From Collinsella aerofaciens (GTDB lineage: Bacteria > Actinomycetota > Coriobacteriia > Coriobacteriales > Coriobacteriaceae), in assembly GCA_008671135.1 (NCBI GenBank), contig RQAP01000034.1:1-12414 (forward strand): a stretch of 12,414 nucleotides of DNA, read 5' to 3'. A program made the position numbers and the translations under genes. Positions 1 to 7,357 of this stretch are shown here, piece after piece. Below the pieces are notes generated by a model that ran no database searches, was not told the DNA's origin, and saw only the letters and a list, made by a program, of their open reading frames with translations. How positions within the stretch are numbered: position 1 is the stretch's first letter; each line of letters opens with the position of its first letter.

Positions 1-70
1 CCCGGAAGCTAAGCCCCATCGCGCCGAGAGTACTGCGGGGTCAGCCCGTGGGAGGCCAGGGCGCCGCTGA
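1..70 (+). rRNA. rrf: 5S ribosomal RNA, 3' portion (5' end outside the window)
   Basis: The first ~70 bases read as the 3' part of a bacterial 5S rRNA. They contain the conserved segment with GGAAGCTAAGCCCC (about 3-16), the GAGAGTACTG stretch near 26-35 and the GTGGGAGGCCAGGGCGCCGC closing region near 48-67. The 5' strand of the terminal helix is missing because the window starts inside the gene, and the exact 3' end (about 67-71) cannot be fixed. A strong terminator follows within 40 bases, so this is the end of an rRNA operon. Confidence 0.85.
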
Positions 71-104
71 CCGGTGGACGGCACCGAGCCGCCATCGAAC
101 TTGG

Positions 105-136
105 AAGGGGGAGGCCTCGCGGCCTCCCCCTTTTTT
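105..136 (+). terminator. Intrinsic terminator of the rRNA operon
   Basis: A perfect 12-bp stem (105-116 with 121-132, GC core GGGGGAGGCC) closes a TCGC tetraloop and runs into six T residues (131-136). It lies just after the 5S gene and ends rRNA transcription before the acpS promoter. Confidence 0.92.
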
Positions 137-186
137 GCGTTTGCGGGATTGTGTCTCACATAGTAGCTGTGTTTTATAACCCTCGT

Positions 187-216
187 TTGTCGCATCTTCT
201 GTGAACGGGCTACAAT
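187..216 (+). promoter_or_regulatory. Putative sigma70-type promoter of the acpS operon
   Basis: A TTGTCG box (187-192) and a TACAAT box (211-216) are separated by 18 bases, giving a predicted start near 223 and a leader of about 20 bases before the acpS ribosome binding site. It sits between the rRNA terminator and the first gene of the operon. The -10 matches consensus well and the -35 only moderately; no operator was noticed. Confidence 0.6.
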
Positions 217-245
217 AACTTAGTCTGTGCGATATGGAGGTGAAC

Positions 246-785
246 ATGGCTGAAGCTGGTATCGGCGTTGATATCGTCGAGATTTCCCGTATGAAATCAA
301 TTCTTGAAAAGACGCCGTCGTTTGCTCGGCGTGTGTTTACCGAAGAAGAGCGTGCGTATTGTGATGCATCATCGCGTCCCGCTGCTCACTATGCCAGCCG
401 CTTTGCTTCGCGCGAGGCGGTACTTAAAGCTCTCGGCACGGGTTTTAGTCAAGGCGTTGGTCGCAAGGATGTTTCGGTTACGCGTGATAAACTCGGCAAA
501 CCGAAGGCGTTGCTTTCGGGCCGTGCTCTCGAGATCGCTCAAGAGCTGGGTATTGTTGAGGTCGCTCTTTCCATTACGCTTACAGGAGACTTAGCCGTTG
601 CGAATGCAATCGCGATTACCGAAGATGCTCGGCCTAAGCCAAAAGAGGAAAAGGTGAGCACCAAGAAACGCGTTGCGCAGACATTTAAAGAGGCTCGCTC
701 TGTTTTAGATGAGCTTGAGCAGCTGCAGAATTCAGCATTGACGGAGCACCTGGGCGATGCTTCGCAAGATACGCTAGGAGCATAG
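246..785 (+). CDS. acpS: Holo-[acyl-carrier-protein] synthase (AcpS) with a C-terminal extension
   Basis: AcpS moves 4'-phosphopantetheine from coenzyme A to the serine of acyl carrier protein, activating it for fatty-acid synthesis in the cytoplasm. The N-terminal GIGVDIVEISR motif carries the Mg-binding Asp (D9), and FASREAVLKALGTGF carries the catalytic Glu (E57). I start at ATG 246, not the upstream ATG 234, because GGAGGTGA (236-243) is a near-perfect ribosome binding site for 246 and overlaps codons after 234. The product is 179 aa against roughly 120-125 for typical AcpS. Residues from about 127 form a charged, probably helical tail with no family match I recognise. The usual Ser-His near the end of the fold reads S-I-T-L-T here, so that His is absent. 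It is the first gene of a six-gene operon; its stop abuts the ATG of nnr. Confidence 0.9.
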   Translation: MAEAGIGVDIVEISRMKSILEKTPSFARRVFTEEERAYCDASSRPAAHYASRFASREAVLKALGTGFSQGVGRKDVSVTRDKLGKPKALLSGRALEIAQELGIVEVALSITLTGDLAVANAIAITEDARPKPKEEKVSTKKRVAQTFKEARSVLDELEQLQNSALTEHLGDASQDTLGA

Positions 786-2402
786 ATGAAACCGGTTTTG
801 AGTACCGAAGAAGTCGTTCGTCTCGAGGACATCATCGAACGCGAAGGGACTTCGAAGGCCGAGCTTATGGAGCTAGCGGGTGAGTTTGCCGCCAACGAGG
901 TCTTGAAGCTCAATCCCGATCGGGTTCTCGTTCTGGTCGGTTTTGGTAATAATGGCGGCGACGGTTGGGTTGCCGCCGATATTCTGAGCCATAAGGGTGT
1001 GGACGTCGATATCGTTTCTCCGGTTGAGCCGGATGAGATTCCTGCTGCTCTGGCACGTCATGTTGCTCGTCGTACTGCCGGCCGCGATGTGCACGTTTGC
1101 GTCGGCCCCTCGCGTGACGAACTCGAGGTTTTGATCGATAAGGCCGATGTTGTTGTCGATGCCATATTTGGTACCGGTTTCCACGGGAATCTGCGTGCGC
1201 CGTTCTCCATCTGGATTCCTACGGTCAATGAATGCGCCGATTGTGTCGTATCCATTGATGTCCCCTCGGGCCTGAATGCCGAGACGGGCGTTGTTGATGA
1301 CGACTGCATTCGTGCCGAGCATACGGTGACGATGATTGCGCCCAAGATTGGTTTGTATAGCGCTGATGGCCCTGAGTATGCTGGCGATTTGATCTGCGGC
1401 AATCTTTACGACCGTCTTGACGAGGTCATCGATGATGTCGACCACGCCGCCGAGATTGTCGAGCCCGGTGACTTAGTTGATTACTTTGCTCCACTACCTA
1501 CGAATATCGATAAGTATTCCCGTGGCTCCGTGCTTATTGTCGCCGGATCTGCACAATATCCTGGTGCTGCCATTATGGCGGCCAAGTCTGCAGCTCGCGC
1601 GGGTGCTGGTTACGTGGCAGTCGCGGCTCCTGACGCCTGCGCTAATCTTATTCGCATGGCACTTCCTTCGATTCCCGTCTTTGCTATTCCGTCTGATTCC
1701 CGCGGCTCCTTTGGCGCCGCTGCGCGCATGACGGTGTGCGAGATTGCAAAGAAGTACAGCTGCGTACTGTGCGGTCCCGGTATGACGACGTCTGCCGGCG
1801 CTATGCAGGTGGTTTCGGGCTTGCTCGAGCTTGATGTACCGCTTATCTTGGACGCCGATGCACTCAACTGCCTTGCTAAGATTGCCATTGACGGTATTGA
1901 TAGTAACCCCGAGATGTATCGTCGCGAGCAGCCGTTGGTTATGACGCCGCACTATCGTGAGCTTTCGCGTCTGGTTGCCGGTGACGAGGTGAACGACCTT
2001 GGTACCGCGATTGCAGCCGCGCAGAAGGTTGTCTGGGCTGCAGGCTCCGACAATCTGGTGGTCATTGCCAAGGGGCCGACGACGGCTATCTGTGGCGTTG
2101 AGCGTGTACTGCTGCCGCTCTCGGGTCCGGCTTCTCTGGCAACTGCCGGTTCAGGTGATGTTCTCGCGGGTATTTTGGCCGGCACGCTTGCCACCATGCG
2201 CGACGAGATGGATCGTTGGGAGTTGCTGTATTCGTACGCCGTCGCACTTCACAGCTACGCCGGTTTTGCCGCGGCGACGGAGTATGGTGAGAAGAGCGTT
2301 ATCGCGACCGATCTTATCGACTTGATCGGTCCTGCCATGGAGCTGGCGGCAAAGGATGCGCTCGAAGATCTGGGAATCATGGACGAAGGGTCGGATGACT
2401 AA
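786..2402 (+). CDS. nnr: Bifunctional NAD(P)H-hydrate repair enzyme (NAD(P)HX epimerase / ADP-dependent dehydratase)
   Basis: The 538-aa protein repairs hydrated, inactive NADH and NADPH. The N-terminal YjeF_N half (about 1-225) epimerises R-NAD(P)HX; visible motifs are GFGNNGGDG (52-60), DAIFGTGF (125-132) and DVPSGLNAETG (158-168). The C-terminal ribokinase-like half (about 240-535) is the ADP-dependent dehydratase, with GSAQYPGAA (254-262), CGPG (329-332), DADALN (356-361), TPHYRE (387-392), KGPTT (429-433) and GSGDVLAG (455-462, nucleotide-binding, with the catalytic Asp). Length and domain order match the usual fused bacterial form. AGGAG at 776-780 serves ATG 786, which directly follows the acpS stop, so the two genes are probably translationally coupled. 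The acpS-nnr pairing is common in bacteria; both deal with coenzymes. Confidence 0.95.
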   Translation: MKPVLSTEEVVRLEDIIEREGTSKAELMELAGEFAANEVLKLNPDRVLVLVGFGNNGGDGWVAADILSHKGVDVDIVSPVEPDEIPAALARHVARRTAGRDVHVCVGPSRDELEVLIDKADVVVDAIFGTGFHGNLRAPFSIWIPTVNECADCVVSIDVPSGLNAETGVVDDDCIRAEHTVTMIAPKIGLYSADGPEYAGDLICGNLYDRLDEVIDDVDHAAEIVEPGDLVDYFAPLPTNIDKYSRGSVLIVAGSAQYPGAAIMAAKSAARAGAGYVAVAAPDACANLIRMALPSIPVFAIPSDSRGSFGAAARMTVCEIAKKYSCVLCGPGMTTSAGAMQVVSGLLELDVPLILDADALNCLAKIAIDGIDSNPEMYRREQPLVMTPHYRELSRLVAGDEVNDLGTAIAAAQKVVWAAGSDNLVVIAKGPTTAICGVERVLLPLSGPASLATAGSGDVLAGILAGTLATMRDEMDRWELLYSYAVALHSYAGFAAATEYGEKSVIATDLIDLIGPAMELAAKDALEDLGIMDEGSDD

Positions 2403-2404
2403 TC

Positions 2405-3550
2405 ATGAATAAAGCCGATTTGACGCGCTGGTCCTGGGTCGAGATCGACCGCGGGGCGCTCCGTCGCAATACGAGGGCCTATAAGAATTTGCTGAATCCA
2501 CGTCAGCGCCTGTGCTGCGTGGTTAAGGCCGATGCTTATGGTCATGGAGCTGTTGAGTGCGCCAAGATCATGTATTCGGCCGGTGCCGACATGTTTGCCG
2601 TGGCGACGGTTAACGAGGGCGTTGAGCTCCGACAGGGCGGGATTACGAAACCCATCCTCATCCTAAGCGAGCCGCCTATCGAGGCCATTCCGACGTTGCT
2701 CGAGTTTGATATCATGCCCTCGGTCTATACGTCTGACTTTGCTCTTGCGTATGGCGAATGTGCCGTCGCGGCGGGCAAGGTGGGCAAGTATCATCTCGCC
2801 ATCGAGACAGGTATGAATCGTATCGGCGTACACTACACGCAGGTGCTCGACTTTGTGCGCGGTATTAATTTCCATCGCGGTATTCAGTGCGACGGCGTAT
2901 TTACGCACTTCGCCACGGCCGATGAACCTTCGGGCTGGGACTACAAACTGCAGTGTCAGCGCTTTACCGAGGCCGTTCAGGCCATTAAGGATGCGGGCTT
3001 TGAGTGCGGTATCGTGCACTGCGCCAACACGCCGTCCTCGATGCTCGACCCCTCGATGCATTTTGATATGATTCGCGCCGGCGTTGGCTTGTATGGCATG
3101 CAGCCGTGCGAGCTGAGTGGCCGCGTGATGCAGCTTGATCCCGTTATGAGCGTCCATGCGCGTGTGACGCGCGTGGCACACCCTGCGATGGGTGAGGGCG
3201 TGGGCTACGGTTTTACCTACCGCGTACCGCGTACGCGCGTTCAGATCTGCACGCTGCCGATCGGTTATGCCGATGGCCTATCGCGTACGCTTTCAAATCG
3301 TATGGATGTGCTGTATCGTGGTGAGCGCGTGCATCAGGTTGGCAATATCTGCATGGACCAGTTTATGGTCGCCATTCAGTCGAACCCGGCACACGAGATT
3401 CCCGAGGCCGAGTATGGTGACGAGATGATTATTGTCGGCCGCGATGGCGATGCCGAGATCACTATGGACGAGATGGCCCGACTGCGCGGAACGATTAACT
3501 ACGAGGTCGCCTGCGGCTTTGGCATGCGTCTCGACAAGGTCTACGTGTAG
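2405..3550 (+). CDS. alr: Alanine racemase, PLP-dependent
   Basis: This 381-aa fold-type III PLP enzyme interconverts L- and D-alanine, supplying D-Ala for peptidoglycan. The PLP lysine lies in VVKADAYGHG (K41), the second catalytic base is the Tyr of GEGVGYGFTYR (Y268), and IGYADGLSR (286-294) and NICMDQF (314-320) are typical of the C-terminal beta domain and the active-site entrance. The length is normal for the family. ATG 2405 lies two bases after the nnr stop. There is no strong ribosome binding site at standard distance (only AAGG near 2386-2389), so translation is probably coupled to nnr. The nnr-alr-tsaE order is common in bacteria, and the TsaE family was once named as a cell-wall ATPase partly for this linkage. 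Confidence 0.96.
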   Translation: MNKADLTRWSWVEIDRGALRRNTRAYKNLLNPRQRLCCVVKADAYGHGAVECAKIMYSAGADMFAVATVNEGVELRQGGITKPILILSEPPIEAIPTLLEFDIMPSVYTSDFALAYGECAVAAGKVGKYHLAIETGMNRIGVHYTQVLDFVRGINFHRGIQCDGVFTHFATADEPSGWDYKLQCQRFTEAVQAIKDAGFECGIVHCANTPSSMLDPSMHFDMIRAGVGLYGMQPCELSGRVMQLDPVMSVHARVTRVAHPAMGEGVGYGFTYRVPRTRVQICTLPIGYADGLSRTLSNRMDVLYRGERVHQVGNICMDQFMVAIQSNPAHEIPEAEYGDEMIIVGRDGDAEITMDEMARLRGTINYEVACGFGMRLDKVYV

Positions 3551-3558
3551 GAGCCGCT

Positions 3559-4179
3559 ATGGGCGTCATGCACATCCCCGGCCATACCCATCAGGCACCA
3601 CGTGAGGTCGCACTCGAGGAAATTGAGGCCGTTCTGGGCGATTGTCACCTCTGCCAGCTCTACCAGTCGCGTCACAATATCGTGTTTGGCGTGGGAAACC
3701 CCCGCGCTCGTGTGATGTTTATTGGCGAGGCGCCGGGCCGCAATGAGGATTTGCAGGGCGAGCCCTTTGTGGGGGCGGCAGGCGAGGACCTCAACGGCAT
3801 TTTGTCGCTGGCGGGGCTCAAACGCGAAGACGTCTACATTGCCAACGTGCTTAAGTGCCGCCCGCCGGGAAACCGCAATCCACGTCCCGAGGAAGTGCTG
3901 GCTTGCTCGCCGTTTTTGCGTGAGCAGATTCGAAGCATCTGGCCCGATATTATCGTGACGCTCGGCAACCCCGCGACGCACTTTGTGCTTAAGACCGAGA
4001 TTGGCATTACTAAGCTGCGCGGCAGGTTCCACCAGATGGGGCATTTTGTAGTAATGCCCACGTTCCATCCGGCAGCAGCGCTGCGCAATCCGGCGTGGCA
4101 GGAGCTGCTGGAGGAAGACTTTAAGATGCTGGGCGATTATCTGGAGCGACATCCCGCACCAGAGGACGCCTCGGAATAA
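3559..4179 (+). CDS. Uracil-DNA glycosylase, family 4 (Fe-S)
   Basis: This 206-aa protein removes uracil from DNA in base-excision repair. Motif A is GEAPGRNEDLQGEPFVGAAG (57-76), motif B is near TFHPAAALRNP (168-178), and LGNPAT (135-140) belongs to the uracil-binding fold. Four cysteines are placed as in family 4 enzymes: C29 and C32 (CHLC), C100 (KCRPPGNRNP) and C116 (ACSPF), predicted to ligate a 4Fe-4S cluster. Family 4 enzymes use this cluster as a structural element and are widespread in thermophiles and anaerobes. The AGGAG ribosome binding site (3549-3553) overlaps the alr stop codon, five bases before ATG 3559; an in-frame ATG at 3568 is a weaker alternative. It sits eight bases after alr and twelve before tsaE, within the operon. 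Confidence 0.93.
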   Translation: MGVMHIPGHTHQAPREVALEEIEAVLGDCHLCQLYQSRHNIVFGVGNPRARVMFIGEAPGRNEDLQGEPFVGAAGEDLNGILSLAGLKREDVYIANVLKCRPPGNRNPRPEEVLACSPFLREQIRSIWPDIIVTLGNPATHFVLKTEIGITKLRGRFHQMGHFVVMPTFHPAAALRNPAWQELLEEDFKMLGDYLERHPAPEDASE

Positions 4180-4191
4180 TAAGGAGCATAT

Positions 4192-4698
4192 ATGTCCCTG
4201 GAGCGCCTGGGGGTAGGTACTTACAAAACGACTTGCGCTGCCGATACGGAGTACTTTGGCGAGCTAATTGCACCGTGCCTTGAGGACGGCGATGTGCTCA
4301 TCCTGACCGGTGGCCTGGGAGTGGGCAAAACTCACTTTACCAAGGGCGTCTCGCGCGGGCTGGGCGATGGGCATATGGTTACGAGTCCTACGTTTGCGCT
4401 CATGGCCGTTCACGATCAAGGTCGTATTCCGCTGTTTCACTTTGATCTATACCGCCTGGAGCATGCCTACGAGCTCGAGGATACGGGCATTTTCGATGTG
4501 CTGGGCTACGAGGGTGCTTGCCTGCTGGAATGGGGCGAACAATTCCAGGACGAGCTGACGGATGAGTATCTTTCGGTGACGCTCAAGCGTGATGAGGGCG
4601 ACAGCGATGTGCGAACGATAACGCTCGAGGCGCACGGTGACCGCGCAATGGAGCTTTCCCATTTGATTGATAAGGCTGTACAAGATGAGCTTGCATAA
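4192..4698 (+). CDS. tsaE: tRNA threonylcarbamoyladenosine biosynthesis ATPase TsaE
   Basis: TsaE is the P-loop ATPase that drives turnover of the TsaB-TsaD complex, which makes t6A at position 37 of ANN-decoding tRNAs. The 168-aa protein shows a Walker A motif, GGLGVGKT (40-47), followed by TSPTF (64-68), HFDLYRL (83-89) and LLEWGE (111-116), the typical order for the family. AAGGAG (4181-4186) lies five bases before ATG 4192. Its 3' end overlaps the next gene by 14 bases, consistent with translational coupling to its functional partners. Residues from about 135 to the end are less conserved; the length is only slightly above the usual 150-160. Confidence 0.95.
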   Translation: MSLERLGVGTYKTTCAADTEYFGELIAPCLEDGDVLILTGGLGVGKTHFTKGVSRGLGDGHMVTSPTFALMAVHDQGRIPLFHFDLYRLEHAYELEDTGIFDVLGYEGACLLEWGEQFQDELTDEYLSVTLKRDEGDSDVRTITLEAHGDRAMELSHLIDKAVQDELA

Positions 4699-7069
4699 CG
4701 ACAACGCGCTGGTGGTGGCGCTCGATACCTCGACCGACATGCTTGCCTGCGCGGCAAGCTGGATTGATGAGCAGACGGGCGAGACGAAGCTCGTGAGTGG
4801 CGACCACATGTGTCGCCGTCACGCCAACGTTGAGCTCGTGAATACCGTTGATGGCGTGCTGGCTCAAGCCGGTCTGGATCGCAGCGATGTTGGTTGCTAC
4901 GTGGTCGGCCGCGGCCCGGGGTCGTTTACGGGTGTGCGCATCGGCATCTCCACTGCCAAGGGCCTCGCGCGCGGTGCCAATGTTCCGCTGCTGGGCGTGT
5001 CGACGCTCGACGCTTGCGCTTGGACGGCGTGGAAGGCTGGCGTGCGCGGCAAGCTTGGTATCTTGGCCGATGCTATGCGCGGTGAGGTATATCCGGCGCT
5101 GTATATGCTGATCGATGAGGGTCCCGAGCGTCAATTTGAGCGCGAACACGTGGTCAAGGCCGCCATGGCGCTCGATGAGTGGCGCCGAGCAGCGGACTGG
5201 GACCAGGTTCAGCTGACCGGTGACGGTCTCGTGCGCTATGGCAAGCTGCTGGGTGAGGACGAGACCGCCCGCTGCGTGGAGCGCGACCTGTGGTGGCCTT
5301 CGGGCGAGGGCTTGCTGCTCGCGCACGCTGCGGGTGACGGCGATCCGGCTCGCGTCCTGCCGATTTACACGCGCCTTTCGGATGCCGAGGAAAACGAGCA
5401 CAAGCGTCTTGGTCTTGCCGAGAGTGCGCAGAGCGAAATTACGGGCGTTGCCGATGAGCTCGCCGGTCGTCATCTGCAGTTCCGTCCCATGGGCGCGGCG
5501 GATGCCGAGGGCGCGAGCGCGTTAGAGGCTGCCTGCTTTGAAGGTGCCGGACACAAGGCGTGGACGCCGGGCATGTTCCTGTCCGAACTGGGCGAGGACG
5601 TCGCTGCGCCGCGTAGTTGGTGGGTGGCACACGACGACGGCAAGCTGCTGGGCCTTGCCGGCGGTATGGTCGTGGACGGTGATGTGCAGATTCTGGATGT
5701 CGCCGTCGACCCGGCACATCGCCGTGAGGGCATTGCCCGCAAGCTGCTGTCGCATGTGAGCTATGATGCCCAGATGCTCGGCTGCACCACGGCTTCGCTC
5801 GAGGTCGAGGACGGCAACGAGGGAGCGATCGCGCTTTATAACGCTCTGGGCTTTACCGAGGCTGGCCGTCGCCGCGGCTACTATGGTGCCGGCAAGGATG
5901 CCATCGTCATGACGGCTCCGCTGCCCCTCGTGCTTCCGGTCGACAATGCTTCGCCCGAGCCGACGGCGGCAGAGCAGCGCGTATGGCCGCTGCCTGCGCC
6001 CGGGCGCTCCGAGGGGGAGCGTGCCGAAATTGAACGCCGCCGCCTAGTGCTCGCTATCGAGAGTTCCTGCGACGAGACGGCCGTGGCGATTATCGATGCG
6101 GATGGCAATATGCTGGCCAACCAGGTGTCGACACAGATTGATTTTCACGCCCGCTTTGGCGGCGTGGTGCCCGAGATCGCCTCGCGCAAGCACGTTGAGG
6201 TGATTGTGAGTGTCGTAGATGCGGCGCTCGAGGATGCCGCGGCATCGCTTGGCCTTGAGGGTGGGGCGATTGCGCCAAGTGAGCTTGCCGCCGTGGGCGT
6301 GACGCAAGGTCCGGGCCTGGTGGGCGCCCTCGTGGTGGGCGTTGCCTTTGCCAAAGGCTTTGCCTACGCTGCCGGTAAGCCGCTCATATGCGTCAACCAT
6401 CTGGAGGGGCACCTGTTTGCCAACCTGCTGGCGCAACCCGACCTCAAACCGCCGTTTATCTTCACGCTTGTCTCGGGTGGGCACACCATGCTCGTGCACG
6501 TGAAGGCGTGGGGCGACTACGAGGTGCTCGGTGAGACGCTCGACGACGCCGTGGGCGAGGCCTTCGACAAGGTGGCCAAGGCGTTGGGCCTGGGCTATCC
6601 CGGTGGCCCCATCATTTCCAAGCTGGCCGAGACAGGCAATCCCCGCGCGATTGATTTCCCCCGTGCGCTCAACAGCAGGGGAGACTATCGTTTCTCGCTT
6701 TCGGGCCTTAAAACGGCCGTGACGCTCTACATCGAGCAGGAGACCAAGGCCGGGCGCACGATTCACCTGCCCGATCTGGCAGCTTCGTTTGAGGCAGCTG
6801 TCTTTGACGTGCAGTACAAGAAGGCCAAAAACGCATTGCACGCTACCGGATGCAAGGAATACTGCATCGGCGGCGGCGTCTCGGCCAACCCGCATCTGCG
6901 CGAGATGATGATCAAGAAGCTTGGGCGTCAGGGGATTCGCGTAACGGTGCCGCCCTTGTCTGCCTGTACCGATAACGCAGCCATGATCGCGGAGGTCGCT
7001 CGCCGTAAATTCGACCGAGGTGAAATCTCGCCGTTCGACGTCGACGCCGATCCAAACATGACGCTGTAG
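4685..7069 (+). CDS. tsaD: TsaB-RimI-TsaD fusion: t6A transferase complex with a GNAT acetyltransferase domain
   Basis: One uninterrupted 794-aa frame joins three proteins usually encoded separately. Residues 1 to about 235 are TsaB, the inactive ASKHA-fold partner, with GRGPGSFTGVRIG (75-87) and LPIYTRL. Residues about 260-412 are a GNAT domain of RimI type (ribosomal S18 N-acetyltransferase), with an acetyl-CoA loop in VDPAHRREGIARKLL and the C-terminal NEGAIALYNALGF. Residues about 452-794 are TsaD, which moves the threonylcarbamoyl group to A37: AIESSCDETAVAI, the metal-binding HLEGH (H572, H576), SGGHTML and the Asp of ACTDNAAM (D763). About 40 residues rich in Pro, Glu and Arg link the GNAT and TsaD parts. 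I chose ATG 4685, nine bases after AAGG (4672-4675), over an in-frame TTG at 4667. Last gene of the operon, partnered with tsaE just upstream. Confidence 0.94.
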   Translation: MSLHNDNALVVALDTSTDMLACAASWIDEQTGETKLVSGDHMCRRHANVELVNTVDGVLAQAGLDRSDVGCYVVGRGPGSFTGVRIGISTAKGLARGANVPLLGVSTLDACAWTAWKAGVRGKLGILADAMRGEVYPALYMLIDEGPERQFEREHVVKAAMALDEWRRAADWDQVQLTGDGLVRYGKLLGEDETARCVERDLWWPSGEGLLLAHAAGDGDPARVLPIYTRLSDAEENEHKRLGLAESAQSEITGVADELAGRHLQFRPMGAADAEGASALEAACFEGAGHKAWTPGMFLSELGEDVAAPRSWWVAHDDGKLLGLAGGMVVDGDVQILDVAVDPAHRREGIARKLLSHVSYDAQMLGCTTASLEVEDGNEGAIALYNALGFTEAGRRRGYYGAGKDAIVMTAPLPLVLPVDNASPEPTAAEQRVWPLPAPGRSEGERAEIERRRLVLAIESSCDETAVAIIDADGNMLANQVSTQIDFHARFGGVVPEIASRKHVEVIVSVVDAALEDAAASLGLEGGAIAPSELAAVGVTQGPGLVGALVVGVAFAKGFAYAAGKPLICVNHLEGHLFANLLAQPDLKPPFIFTLVSGGHTMLVHVKAWGDYEVLGETLDDAVGEAFDKVAKALGLGYPGGPIISKLAETGNPRAIDFPRALNSRGDYRFSLSGLKTAVTLYIEQETKAGRTIHLPDLAASFEAAVFDVQYKKAKNALHATGCKEYCIGGGVSANPHLREMMIKKLGRQGIRVTVPPLSACTDNAAMIAEVARRKFDRGEISPFDVDADPNMTL

Positions 7070-7081
7070 CTGGTACGGCGC

Positions 7082-7216
7082 GGTCCCCGGACGGAGGGGC
7101 CGGATATAAGGTTTCCTGCTCTACAGTCCTGCGCAAGACGAAGGCCACATTAAGTGGCCTTCTTTGCGTGCGGAACTCGCGATAAACCTTATATCCGGCC
7201 CCTCCGTCCGGGGACC
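7082..7216 (+). repeat. Long-armed palindromic element, copy 1 (33-bp perfect arms around a 69-base core)
   Basis: Left arm 7082-7114 and right arm 7184-7216 are perfect reverse complements (33 of 33). The core (7115-7183) carries an apical hairpin with a 9-bp stem (7140-7148 with 7154-7162) and an ATTAA loop. Below it an imperfect stem pairs about 7125-7136 with 7164-7177, including two G-T pairs that would be G-U in a + strand RNA. An asymmetric internal loop (7115-7124 against 7178-7183) then leads into the arms. The whole unit could fold as one 135-base hairpin in DNA or RNA. It starts 12 bases after the tsaD stop. No T-tract follows, so it is not a standard terminator, though it could protect or define the 3' end of the operon message. 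Copy 2 lies at 7358-7510 in the opposite orientation. I do not recognise the family. Confidence 0.93.
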
Positions 7217-7357
7217 TTTCTGTATCGATATAGCTTCTGGGCTGGTTTGGCGTCGACAACGTCCAGCAAGGTTAACAAGCCAGCGTCGAATTTCCGGCGT
7301 GCTTTAGCTGAAAGAAAAAGATGGTGTGCGGAGCTTTGCTCCGCATTTGGGATGGGA
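7217..7357. other. 141-base spacer between the two inverted palindromic elements
   Basis: No gene is supported here. It holds an 8-bp GC-rich hairpin (7327-7334 with 7338-7345, loop TTT, followed by TTT), which looks like a weak terminator. A minus-strand frame stays open across the spacer and into both palindromes, but it has no clear ribosome binding site and no recognisable domain. The spacer may be a remnant of a coding sequence trapped between the two elements. Confidence 0.5.

Noticed and set aside
234..245. ATG 234 as the acpS start
   Set aside because: The ribosome binding site GGAGGTGA begins inside that codon stretch and is spaced correctly for ATG 246.
4667..4684. TTG 4667 as the start of the TsaB-RimI-TsaD gene
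   Set aside because: ATG 4685 has AAGG nine bases upstream and begins the normal TsaB N-terminus after a few residues; TTG 4667 has no site before it.
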